This document shows positions 16,250 to 24,266 of a stretch of DNA of 64,000 nt, piece after piece. The stretch lies in contig NZ_JAVRHK010000002.1 of NCBI RefSeq assembly GCF_031846585.1, positions 372,001 to 436,000 of the forward strand. The letters run 5' to 3'. The DNA comes from Autumnicola musiva (lineage in GTDB: Bacteria; Bacteroidota; Bacteroidia; Flavobacteriales; Flavobacteriaceae). Position numbers and translations under genes: made by a program. How positions within the stretch are numbered: position 1 is the stretch's first letter; each line of letters starts with the position of its first letter. The notes beneath the pieces were generated by a model. The model made no database searches. It was not told the DNA's origin and saw nothing but the letters and a program-made list of their open reading frames with translations.

Positions 16250-17263
16250 CTAGAAAATATTGACTTCCGGCTCAAGTTTCACCCCGAATTTCGAATGGAC
16301 TTCCTGCTGAACTTTTTGCGATAAATGTAAAATTTCCCTCCCGGTGGCACTTCCATAGTTAACCAATACCAGCGCCTGATTTTTATGCACTCCGGCATCA
16401 CCTTCCCTGTAACCTTTAAGGCCGGTTTTTTCTATAAGCCAGCCCGCCGGAATTTTTACCTTCCCGGAGTTAACAGGATAAGAAGGAATTTCAGGGAATT
16501 TTATCTGAAGCTTTTCAAATTCCTCCCGGGAAATTACTGGGTTCTTAAAAAAACTTCCGCTGTTTCCAAGTAGTTTTGGATCTGGTAATTTCTCCTGCCT
16601 AATTGAAATCACCGCATCGGAAACATCTTTTATTTTTGCTGAAATTATCTTTCTTTGCTCCAGGGCATTTTTTATGGCGCCGTAATCGGTGCGCAAAACA
16701 TGATTGCTTTTAGTTAGCCTGAAGGTGACGCTGGTAATGATATATTGTCCTTTCAAAGACTTTTTAAAAACAGAATTGCGGTAATCAAATTCGCTGGCCC
16801 GATTGTTGAAAACTTTTTGCTCCAGGGTTTGAATATTTACCGCCTCGCATTCTTCAAAAACATCTTTCAATTCCACACCGTAAGCGCCAATATTCTGAAT
16901 AGGAGCAGTACCAACATTACCTGGAATAAGTGATAAATTTTCAATTCCACCAAAATCCTGTTTTAACGTCCAGAGAACAAAATCATGCCAGTTTTCTCCC
17001 GCGCAGGCTTTTACCAACACCTCATTTTCGGATTCAGAAAGAATTTCTTTCCCTTTAAGGTTTATGTGAAGCACGGTTTTATCAACATTGGCAGTGAGTA
17101 ACATATTGCTGCCGCCACCCAGTATAAATAATTCTTGGGCATAAGCCTGTTTCAGTACTTCCTTTAACTCATCAACAGTATCAACAGAAATAAGCTTTTT
17201 CGCCTTTACATCAATACCAAAAGTGTTGAATCTCTTTAAAGAAGCGTTTTCCGAAACCTGCAT
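16250..17263 (-). CDS. murB: UDP-N-acetylenolpyruvoylglucosamine reductase
   Basis: A 337-residue MurB, the FAD enzyme that reduces UDP-GlcNAc-enolpyruvate to UDP-MurNAc in the cytosolic stage of peptidoglycan synthesis. FAD-binding blocks LFILGGGSNML and IPGNVGTAPIQNIGAYGVE are present, and the catalytic serine is in LGNSGSFFKNP. The length and the C-terminal substrate domain match the longer type I MurB. The start codon lies two bases from the stop of the aminotransferase gene, so the two genes are clearly co-transcribed. Confidence 0.96.
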   Translation of the reverse strand: MQVSENASLKRFNTFGIDVKAKKLISVDTVDELKEVLKQAYAQELFILGGGSNMLLTANVDKTVLHINLKGKEILSESENEVLVKACAGENWHDFVLWTLKQDFGGIENLSLIPGNVGTAPIQNIGAYGVELKDVFEECEAVNIQTLEQKVFNNRASEFDYRNSVFKKSLKGQYIITSVTFRLTKSNHVLRTDYGAIKNALEQRKIISAKIKDVSDAVISIRQEKLPDPKLLGNSGSFFKNPVISREEFEKLQIKFPEIPSYPVNSGKVKIPAGWLIEKTGLKGYREGDAGVHKNQALVLVNYGSATGREILHLSQKVQQEVHSKFGVKLEPEVNIF

Positions 17264-17265
17264 TG

Positions 17266-18459
17266 TTATCTGTTTTTATATTGCGTTAAGGCTTTTTCGA
17301 GAATTTCTATAGCACGTTCCAGATTTTCCTTTTTTAAGACGTACGCTATTCTTACCTGATTCATTCCCGTATTTGGGGTAGAATAGAAGCCCGCTGCGGG
17401 TGCCACCATAATAGTTTCATTGTTTAGCTGGAAGTTTTCCAGTAACCATTTTGCAAAATCTTCAGCATCTTCTATAGGTAATTCTGCTATACAATAAAAA
17501 GCTCCTTTAGGTTTTGCTACTTTTACACCTTCAATTTTTTCCAGCCCTTCAATAAGAATATTTCTTCTAAGGGTATATTCTTCTATCACTTCGTCAAAAT
17601 ATTCCTGCGGAGTATCCAGAGCGGCCTCGCTGGCTATTTGTGCAAATGTTGGGGGGCTTAGCCTTGCCTGGGCAAATTTCATTGCGGCACTAATTACTGC
17701 TTTGTTCTTAGAAACAAGGCAACCTATGCGGGCTCCACACATGCTGTAACGTTTTGAAACCGAATCTACCATAATTGCGTGCTGCTCAAGCCCGGGAATA
17801 CTCATAATGGAATGGTGTGTAATCCCGTCATATGCAAACTCCCTGTAAACTTCATCGGCTACTACAAAGAGGTCGTGTTTTTTTGCCAGATCAGCAATTT
17901 GCTGAATTTCTTCTTTTGTATAAAGATATCCTGTAGGATTTCCGGGATTGCAAAGAAGAATAGCTTTGGTTTTCTCGGTAATAAGTCTTTCAAATTCTGA
18001 AATGGCCGGTAGGGCAAAGTCATCTTCAAAAGCAGCCTGGATAGGTACAACTTTTACGCCTGAAGCGGTAGCAAATCCATTATAATTTGCGTAGAAAGGT
18101 TCAGGAATTATTACTTCATCTCCTGGATCGGTAATGCTTCCCATGGTAAACAGTAAAGCTTCCGAACCACCGGTGGTAATAATAATCTCATCGCTGTTAA
18201 CGGGAATATCATGTTTGCTGTAATATTGGGCGAGCTTGTTACGGTAACTCTGAAATCCGGCAGAGTGGCTATAAGATAATACTTCCAGATTATTGTTCTT
18301 TATCGCGTCCAGAGCTACTTCAGGGGTTTTAATATCTGGCTGGCCAATGTTTAATTGATATATGGTTTTTCCCTTTGCAATAGCTGCTTCCGCATAAGGA
18401 ACAAGTTTACGGATTGGGGATTCAGGCATTTGAGAGCCCTTTTGAGATATATTAGGCAT
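17266..18459 (-). CDS. PLP-dependent aminotransferase, class I/II
   Basis: A 397-residue fold-type I aminotransferase of the aspartate aminotransferase group. ITTGGSEALLF, NPGNPTGYLY and the PLP-lysine motif DSVSKRYSMCGARIG (Schiff-base Lys in SVSKR) are all present. The substrate specificity is not fixed, and aspartate or aromatic amino acids are possible. I chose the ATG at 18459 (MPNISQKGS), the usual start in relatives, rather than the ATG at 18483. It is the first gene of a pair with murB. Confidence 0.9.
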   Translation of the reverse strand: MPNISQKGSQMPESPIRKLVPYAEAAIAKGKTIYQLNIGQPDIKTPEVALDAIKNNNLEVLSYSHSAGFQSYRNKLAQYYSKHDIPVNSDEIIITTGGSEALLFTMGSITDPGDEVIIPEPFYANYNGFATASGVKVVPIQAAFEDDFALPAISEFERLITEKTKAILLCNPGNPTGYLYTKEEIQQIADLAKKHDLFVVADEVYREFAYDGITHHSIMSIPGLEQHAIMVDSVSKRYSMCGARIGCLVSKNKAVISAAMKFAQARLSPPTFAQIASEAALDTPQEYFDEVIEEYTLRRNILIEGLEKIEGVKVAKPKGAFYCIAELPIEDAEDFAKWLLENFQLNNETIMVAPAAGFYSTPNTGMNQVRIAYVLKKENLERAIEILEKALTQYKNR

Positions 18460-18592
18460 AACTGTTTGTTTTACGAAGTGCAAAAGTGCAAAATTATTGG
18501 AAGAATAATAATTATAAATACAATAAATAGGCGGTGAAAAACCCTTAATCTAAGGGACGGGGAAAGTAGAAATATTTTGATAAAGCATAAAA

Positions 18593-18619
18593 AAACCTCC
18601 CGCTAATGTCAGGAGGTTT
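18593..18619 (-). terminator. Terminator of the DUF1573 gene
   Basis: AAACCTCC (18593-18600) pairs perfectly with GGAGGTTT (18612-18619) around an 11-base loop. A T run follows on the minus strand, 25 bases past the stop of the DUF1573 gene. Confidence 0.8.
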
Positions 18620-18644
18620 AAATTATATAGCAATGAATAAGAAA

Positions 18645-19028
18645 TTAGCTTTGGTTTTCTTCTTCCACAACAGTTCCTTTAATCTTCAGAGCTTTGGTAG
18701 ACTCCTCAGTATTAGAATAAACGGTTACCGTTTTTCTAATGGGCCCAACTCTTTTTGTGTCGTATTTTACCTCTATCTGGCCTTTTTTACCAGGTTGGAT
18801 TGGGTCTTTCGGTTTCTTTGGAATAGTACAGCCACAACTTGATTTCACCTCTTCTATTACAAGGGGTGCATCTCCTGTATTTGTAAATTCAAATACACGC
18901 ACGCCGTCGCTTCCTTTTTTAATAGTTCCGTAATCTATTGTCTCAGATTTGAATTCCATTTTTGCCTGGGCAGTTGCTGTTGCTATTCCGGCCAGAACAA
19001 AAATTGCAATCATTGTAATTTTTTTCAT
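18645..19028 (-). CDS. DUF1573 domain protein, secreted
   Basis: A 127-residue protein with a Sec signal peptide (MKKITMIAIFVLAGIATATAQ) followed by one DUF1573 immunoglobulin-like domain. The domain has the typical blocks IDYGTIKKGSDGVRVFEFTN, SSCGCTIP and a following charged strand. The family is abundant in Bacteroidota and is thought to be periplasmic or surface-associated, but its role is unknown. The start is the ATG at 19028, because the longer frame to 19085 adds residues ahead of an obvious signal peptide. It has its own promoter and terminator. Confidence 0.9.
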   Translation of the reverse strand: MKKITMIAIFVLAGIATATAQAKMEFKSETIDYGTIKKGSDGVRVFEFTNTGDAPLVIEEVKSSCGCTIPKKPKDPIQPGKKGQIEVKYDTKRVGPIRKTVTVYSNTEESTKALKIKGTVVEEENQS

Positions 19029-19054
19029 AATTCTTAGGTTTAAGATAGATTTTA

Positions 19055-19086
19055 TAAATATACTCTGAAATAGAAAATACACCAAA
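19055..19086 (-). promoter_or_regulatory. Promoter of the DUF1573 gene
   Basis: On the minus strand TTTG (19086-19083) is followed after exactly 20 bases by TATATTTA (19062-19055), close to the Bacteroidota consensus. It ends 26 bases before the start codon. Confidence 0.65.
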
Positions 19087-19105
19087 TTATATTCAATTCA
19101 ACTTC

Positions 19106-19136
19106 TTTCAAAATCCTTCAGTAATAATTACTTTTG
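19106..19136 (+). promoter_or_regulatory. Promoter of valS
   Basis: TTTC (19106-19109), a 19-base spacer and TACTTTTG (19129-19136, exact TAnnTTTG) form a Bacteroidota-type promoter 28 bases before the valS start codon. It lies back to back with the DUF1573 promoter. Confidence 0.65.
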
Positions 19137-19164
19137 CCATTATTTTCAAAAATCAGACCAAATT

Positions 19165-21795
19165 ATGGCAATTGCTTCCCAATACAATGCAAAACAAGTA
19201 GAAGATAAGTGGTATAAATACTGGATGGAAAATAACTATTTTCATTCTGAAGTAGATGAGCGTGAGCCATATACCATTGTAATTCCGCCTCCAAATGTTA
19301 CGGGCGTATTGCACATGGGACATATGCTGAACAATACTATCCAGGATGTGCTGGTAAGGCGCGCCAGATTAAAAGGTTTCAATGCCTGTTGGGTACCTGG
19401 AACCGATCATGCTTCTATTGCTACCGAAGCAAAAGTGGTTGCCAAGCTTAAAGCTGAAGGGATTAATAAAAACGATCTTAGCCGGGAGGAATTCCTGGAA
19501 CATGCATGGGAGTGGACGCATAAACACGGCGGTATAATCCTGGAACAGCTTAAAAAATTAGGTGCTTCCTGTGATTGGGAAAGGACAAAATTTACGATGG
19601 ATGAAAAAATGTCTGCTTCCGTAATTAAAGTTTTTGTTGATTTATACGAAAAGGGACTTATTTACCGCGGCTACCGTATGGTAAACTGGGATCCCGAGGC
19701 CAAAACCACACTTTCTGATGAAGAAGTAATTTACCAGGAAAAGCAGGGGAACCTTTACTATCTAAATTATAAAATTGAAGGAAGCGAGGAAACTTTAACA
19801 ATAGCTACCACCAGGCCTGAGACTATCCTGGGAGATACCGCAATTTGTGTTAATCCCAATGATGAAAGGTTTTCGCACCTAAAGGGCAAAAAAGCAATTG
19901 TCCCTATTAATAACCGTGTAATTCCAATTATTGAAGATGAATATGTAGATGTGGAGTTTGGTACAGGTTGCCTGAAAGTGACTCCTGCGCATGATGAAAA
20001 TGATAAAATGCTGGGGGAAAAACATAACCTGAAGGTGATCGATATTTTTAATGATGACGCCACCCTTAATTCCTACGGCCTCCATTACGAAGGAAAAGAC
20101 AGGTTTACCGTGCGGAAGGAAATCACTAAAGAGCTGGAAGAGCTTGGGGTGCTGCAGAAAATTGAAGAACACACCAATAAAGTAGGAACGAGTGAACGTA
20201 CCGGTGCGGTAATAGAACCAAAACTGAGTGACCAGTGGTTTTTGAAGATGAAAGATCTGGCAGAACCTGCCATAAAAGCGGTGGTTGGGGATGATATTAA
20301 TCTGGTTCCAGATAAATTCCTGAATACCTATAAGCATTGGATGGAAAATGTGCGGGATTGGAATGTTTCTCGTCAATTATGGTGGGGACAGCAAATTCCG
20401 GCTTACTATTATGGGGATGGAAAAGAAGATTTTGTGGTTGCTGAAACTATAGAATCAGCTTTGGAAAAAGCGAAAGAAAAAACCGGTAATCAAGATTTAC
20501 AAATTTCAAGCCTTATTCAGGATAAGGATGCACTGGATACCTGGTTTTCTTCCTGGCTTTGGCCAATGAGTGTCTTCAATGGAATCCTGGAGCCGGAAAA
20601 TAAGGAAATCCAGTATTATTATCCTACCAATGATTTGGTTACCGCGCCTGAAATACTCTTTTTCTGGGTGGCACGTATGATTATGGCAGGGTATGAATAC
20701 CGTGGAGAACGTCCCTTTAAAAATGTTTATCTAACCGGGATAGTAAGAGATAAGCAACGGCGAAAAATGTCTAAATCACTTGGGAATTCCCCAGATCCTC
20801 TTGGTTTGATTGAGCAATATGGAGCTGATGGTGTGAGAGTGGGAATGCTTTTAAGCTCGCCTGCAGGGAATGACCTTATGTTTGATGAAGACCTTTGTAA
20901 GCAGGGTAGTGCCTTTACAAACAAAATATGGAATGCCTTCAGGCTGGTAAAAGGATGGGATGTTTCCGAAGAAAAAGAACAGCCCGGAACGGCAAAAATT
21001 GCTTTAAAATGGTACAGGGCAAGATTTCAGAAAACCTTGCGGGAGATTGAAGATCATTTTGATAAATACAGAATAAGCGATGCCCTTATGGCCACTTACA
21101 AGCTGGTGTGGGATGATTACTGTTCCTGGTTTCTGGAAATGATAAAACCTGGTTTTGAAGAACCAGTTGATGCCGTGACATTTAAAGAAGTAATTTCGAT
21201 TCTTGAAGATAATTTAAAGATATTACATCCTTTTATTCCTTTTGCTTCAGAAGAAATCTGGCAGGAAATTACCGAAAGAACTCCCGAAGAAGCATTAATT
21301 GTTGCTAAATGGCCGGAGACAGAATCTTTTGATGAAAATATTATTGCGGAATTTGCCGTGGCTTCTGAAGTAATTACCGGAATAAGAAAGATAAGGAAAG
21401 AGAAGAATATCTCCTTTAAAAATGAAGTTGAGTTCAAAGTCTTGAACAATGAAAAAACTTCAACTTATTTTGATCCGGTAATTATTAAAATGGGAAATCT
21501 GTCAGCTTTGGAATATGTAGAAAAACAGGTGGAAGGGGCGTTGTCTTTCCGGGTAAAGTCAAATGATTATTTTATTCCGGTGACCGGGGCCATAGATATG
21601 GATGCCGAAATTGAAAAGCTGCAGGAAGAGCTTAATTACACTGTGGGCTTCCTGAAATCTGTAGATAAAAAGCTTTCGAATGAGCGATTTGTAAACAACG
21701 CGCCTGAAAAAGTTGTAGCAGTTGAAAAATCGAAAAAGGCAGATGCCGAAGCGAAAATTGAAGCGCTTAAGGCCAGCCTGGCAAGTTTAAAATAA
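19165..21795 (+). CDS. valS: Valyl-tRNA synthetase
   Basis: An 876-residue class I aminoacyl-tRNA synthetase. The ATP-binding HIGH-type motif is in PPPNVTGVLHMGH (about residues 43-55). The editing domain has TTRPETILGDTA, and the KMSKS motif is in RRKMSKSLGNSPDP. The C-terminal coiled-coil tRNA-binding arm is complete (from about residue 805). The editing domain removes mischarged threonine. Length and domain order are normal. It is transcribed alone, convergent with the acyl-CoA-binding protein gene. Confidence 0.98.
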   Translation: MAIASQYNAKQVEDKWYKYWMENNYFHSEVDEREPYTIVIPPPNVTGVLHMGHMLNNTIQDVLVRRARLKGFNACWVPGTDHASIATEAKVVAKLKAEGINKNDLSREEFLEHAWEWTHKHGGIILEQLKKLGASCDWERTKFTMDEKMSASVIKVFVDLYEKGLIYRGYRMVNWDPEAKTTLSDEEVIYQEKQGNLYYLNYKIEGSEETLTIATTRPETILGDTAICVNPNDERFSHLKGKKAIVPINNRVIPIIEDEYVDVEFGTGCLKVTPAHDENDKMLGEKHNLKVIDIFNDDATLNSYGLHYEGKDRFTVRKEITKELEELGVLQKIEEHTNKVGTSERTGAVIEPKLSDQWFLKMKDLAEPAIKAVVGDDINLVPDKFLNTYKHWMENVRDWNVSRQLWWGQQIPAYYYGDGKEDFVVAETIESALEKAKEKTGNQDLQISSLIQDKDALDTWFSSWLWPMSVFNGILEPENKEIQYYYPTNDLVTAPEILFFWVARMIMAGYEYRGERPFKNVYLTGIVRDKQRRKMSKSLGNSPDPLGLIEQYGADGVRVGMLLSSPAGNDLMFDEDLCKQGSAFTNKIWNAFRLVKGWDVSEEKEQPGTAKIALKWYRARFQKTLREIEDHFDKYRISDALMATYKLVWDDYCSWFLEMIKPGFEEPVDAVTFKEVISILEDNLKILHPFIPFASEEIWQEITERTPEEALIVAKWPETESFDENIIAEFAVASEVITGIRKIRKEKNISFKNEVEFKVLNNEKTSTYFDPVIIKMGNLSALEYVEKQVEGALSFRVKSNDYFIPVTGAIDMDAEIEKLQEELNYTVGFLKSVDKKLSNERFVNNAPEKVVAVEKSKKADAEAKIEALKASLASLK

Positions 21796-21812
21796 GGAAG
21801 TGAAATTTAATT

Positions 21813-21843
21813 ATTGGCAGGCCTACTCCGGTATCCTGCCAAT
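21813..21843. terminator. Hairpin between convergent valS and acbp
   Basis: ATTGGCAGG (21813-21821) and CCTGCCAAT (21835-21843) form a perfect 9-bp stem that includes the stop of the acyl-CoA-binding protein gene. There is no clear T run on either side, so termination activity is uncertain. Confidence 0.45.
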
Positions 21844-22098
21844 ATGTTCTTCTACCAGTTCAATATATTTTATTTGTGCTTCTTCTTTAGTAAGGTCTTT
21901 TACCTGTACTAGGGCATTAACCTTAAAAGCAGAACGAAGATCACCATCGCTTGTAGGCGGGATATAGTATCCGTTTTTCTCGGTAGCGCGCTTGTAATAA
22001 GCGTAAAAATGGAGTAAAACATCAGGGGGGAATTTCTGTTCTGTTTGATTGGCCAGCTTAAAGGCCTTTTGAAATTTCGAATTGATATCCTCCGGCAT
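21823..22098 (-). CDS. Acyl-CoA-binding protein
   Basis: A 91-residue four-helix ACBP that binds long-chain acyl-CoA esters in the cytosol. Conserved family residues are seen in FYAYYKRAT (aromatic/Lys ligands of the CoA) and the helix around VKDLTKEEAQIKYIELVEEH. In many ACBPs the segment after YYKRAT reads 'GD'. Here it is EKNGYYIPP, a variation common in Bacteroidota members. The gene is last in the cdsA-psd-acbp series, 3 bases after psd, linking it to phospholipid synthesis. Confidence 0.9.
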   Translation of the reverse strand: MPEDINSKFQKAFKLANQTEQKFPPDVLLHFYAYYKRATEKNGYYIPPTSDGDLRSAFKVNALVQVKDLTKEEAQIKYIELVEEHIGRIPE

Positions 22099-22101
22099 AA
22101 T

Positions 22102-22758
22102 TTAATTCTGTATTGTTCCAATAACGCTTAATCCGCCTTTTACTTTCTGATTAAGCTCTACATCAATAGGGGTGCCAAGGGGCATAAAGACATCTACGCG
22201 GGATCCAAATTTAATGAACCCGCTGTCACTGCCCTGGATTACTTCCTGCCCTTCTTCAGCATAATTAACAATACGCTTGGCCATGGCTCCGGCAATCTGC
22301 CTGTAAAGAATTTCTCCTGCCACCCCATTTTCTACAACTACCGTAGTACGTTCATTTTCTTCACTGGACTTTGGGTGCCATGCCACAAGAAATTTACCGG
22401 GATGATATTTACTAAATTTCACCTTACCTCCTACAGGATGTCTGGTAACATGTACATTAATTGGAGACATGAAAATCGAAACCTGTAAGCGCTTATCTTT
22501 AAAATATTCTTTTTCGTAAACTTCTTCAATTACCACCACTTTTCCATCAACAGGAGCAACAACAGTATTATCATTAATTTCTGTTCTTCTTTTAGGATTT
22601 CTAAAAAACTGAATAATCAGCAAAAACAGGATGATAGAAACAACCAGTATGGAAAAACTAATCCAGTATGTGTTAATAAATGTATAGCTTATAATATTTA
22701 TCGCAATTAGTAAAATTGCGGTAAGTATCATTATCTTGTAACCTTCCTTATGAAACAT
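22102..22758 (-). CDS. psd: Phosphatidylserine decarboxylase
   Basis: A 218-residue PSD of the short type, making phosphatidylethanolamine at the inner membrane. Two N-terminal membrane helices (about residues 10-50) precede the decarboxylase domain with FFRNPKR, APVDGKV, FMSPINVHVTRHP and FGSRVD. Ser186 in FGSR is the expected self-cleavage site that becomes the pyruvoyl cofactor of the small chain. Its start overlaps the end of cdsA by 11 bases, so the two steps of PE synthesis are translationally coupled. Confidence 0.95.
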   Translation of the reverse strand: MFHKEGYKIMILTAILLIAINIISYTFINTYWISFSILVVSIILFLLIIQFFRNPKRRTEINDNTVVAPVDGKVVVIEEVYEKEYFKDKRLQVSIFMSPINVHVTRHPVGGKVKFSKYHPGKFLVAWHPKSSEENERTTVVVENGVAGEILYRQIAGAMAKRIVNYAEEGQEVIQGSDSGFIKFGSRVDVFMPLGTPIDVELNQKVKGGLSVIGTIQN

Positions 22759-23551
22759 AATCTAGTGCGTATAAATAAGCATAAACAAATGGACTTGCAA
22801 AGATGATACTGTCCAGCCGGTCAAAAAGGCCGCCGTGCCCCGGCATCAATTTTCCGCTGTCTTTAACCCCGGCCTGCCTTTTAAATTTCGATTGTATTAA
22901 ATCACCCAGCGTACCAAAAATACTTAATATTATGGCTAATCCCAACCATATGGGCAAAGTTAAAAATTGAGTATAATAATAAATAAAGTAGCTGGCAACA
23001 CAGCTAAAAACCAATCCTCCTAAAAATCCTTCAATCGTTTTATTAGGGGAGATGCGTTCAAAAAGTTTTCTCCGGCCAAAATTCTTACCAACAATAAAAG
23101 CAAAAGTATCGTTGGTCCAGATGAGCATGAAAATACCAACCACAAGCTTAGGAATAAAAACACCTTCTATGGTGGGGATAAGCGTTAAAAAAATTACGGA
23201 GGAAATGAGGTAAAATATAATAATTATATATTTCTTTTTTTCGAAAACGGGGATTTTATTCACCACCAACAGGTCTTTTACAAGGAACAGGTTTACAAAA
23301 ATCGTAATAAGAAGTAGCAATACCGTTGCATCCTGATTGAATTTTAAATAGCTAAAAAGATAGAATAGTAATGCCTGTACAGCATACAAAGCATAACTTT
23401 TTAGGCGCAGTAATTTTTGCATTTCCACAAGGCATACAAGTCCTAAAATATAAAAAAGCGTGATGAAAATAAATTCCGAAGAAAGAATGGAAGCTACCAA
23501 AATGGATATATACAGTAATCCCGAGACGGTTCTGATTATGGCTTCCCTCAT
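22748..23551 (-). CDS. cdsA: Phosphatidate cytidylyltransferase
   Basis: A 267-residue polytopic membrane enzyme that makes CDP-diacylglycerol from phosphatidate and CTP. The sequence is a series of hydrophobic helices ending in the CDS signature region with NDTFAFIVGKNFGRRKLFERISPNKTIEG and SKFKRQAGVKDSGKLMPGHGGLFDRLDS (quoted in part: SPNKTIEG, PGHGGLFDRLDS). It lies 3 bases downstream of the LUD-domain gene and overlaps psd, forming the core of a lipid operon. Confidence 0.96.
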   Translation of the reverse strand: MREAIIRTVSGLLYISILVASILSSEFIFITLFYILGLVCLVEMQKLLRLKSYALYAVQALLFYLFSYLKFNQDATVLLLLITIFVNLFLVKDLLVVNKIPVFEKKKYIIIIFYLISSVIFLTLIPTIEGVFIPKLVVGIFMLIWTNDTFAFIVGKNFGRRKLFERISPNKTIEGFLGGLVFSCVASYFIYYYTQFLTLPIWLGLAIILSIFGTLGDLIQSKFKRQAGVKDSGKLMPGHGGLFDRLDSIIFASPFVYAYLYALDYVS

Positions 23552-23554
23552 AAA

Positions 23555-24166
23555 TTAAAGATCTTCCAGAAGTAGTAGATAGAGATTTTTAGTGCTGCTT
23601 CCATAGCTCATAAAATCTCCTTCTTTCTGGGTTTCAAAGTTTTTAATGGTAGTAATATTGGAGGGAATATGTTGTTTATTTCTGAATTTTATTCCTCTTA
23701 AACCTTCTCCTATAGTGTCGGTAAGCTGACTTGTGGAAGCTAGAATAACAAAATTAGCCGGTAAATCATGAAGCTTACTTTCTTTAATCTGATTTGAAGA
23801 GATTAGAATGGAGCCATCATTAGCGATAAGATATTCACAGGTAGAAAGGAAAAAGGCTGCGGCAGAAGAACGATTAAAATTCAGGTTAAAACCACTGAAT
23901 TTTTCCTGCAAATTTTGATCGAAGCAGAAACATTCCTTTTCATACCAGTCATTTTCCAGTAAAATATTATCGAAAGCTTCCAGTATTTCCTCCTGATTTT
24001 CACAATAGAGAAATTTTCCACCGTTATTTCTGAAGTTAAGCATAAACCTCTCATCTGTAGGTAATTTTACCTCAGGCATATACTTACCCCTATCAGCGTT
24101 TTCAGGTTTATCCTGGCTTTTGTCCGATTTAGATTTAGGGTTTAGGAATCTTCTAAATAGACTCAT
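23555..24166 (-). CDS. LUD domain protein (LutC/YkgG-like)
   Basis: A 203-residue protein with a LUD domain, seen from the segment ILISSNQIKESKLHDLPANF and the glycine-rich end of the fold. The first 30 residues are charged and probably flexible. LUD proteins of the LutC type take part in lactate oxidation in other bacteria, but here there is no lutA or lutB nearby. The conserved position between ftsH and cdsA in Flavobacteriaceae suggests a different, unknown role. It is separated from ftsH by a strong hairpin and is 3 bases ahead of cdsA. Confidence 0.82.
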   Translation of the reverse strand: MSLFRRFLNPKSKSDKSQDKPENADRGKYMPEVKLPTDERFMLNFRNNGGKFLYCENQEEILEAFDNILLENDWYEKECFCFDQNLQEKFSGFNLNFNRSSAAAFFLSTCEYLIANDGSILISSNQIKESKLHDLPANFVILASTSQLTDTIGEGLRGIKFRNKQHIPSNITTIKNFETQKEGDFMSYGSSTKNLYLLLLEDL

Positions 24167-24207
24167 AGAAAATTAGGTGTGGTTCTCAATCTCATTTCTA
24201 CCAAAGG

Positions 24208-24250
24208 TAAAAAATCTTAATTTAACCTTGGGTCAAATTAAGATTTTTTA
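24208..24250 (-). terminator. Perfect 16-bp hairpin between ftsH and LUD gene
   Basis: TAAAAAATCTTAATTT (24208-24223) and its exact reverse complement (24235-24250) flank an 11-base loop. On the minus strand the stem ends in TTTTTTA, 17 bases past the ftsH stop. It is likely a terminator or a partial terminator that lowers expression of the downstream lipid genes. Confidence 0.75.
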
Positions 24251-24266
24251 CAAGTAGTAGAAAAAC

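Noticed and set aside
23555..24166. Interpreting the LUD gene as lactate utilisation (lutC)
   Set aside because: No lutA or lutB genes are adjacent and the neighbourhood is lipid and protease genes, so only the domain name is given.
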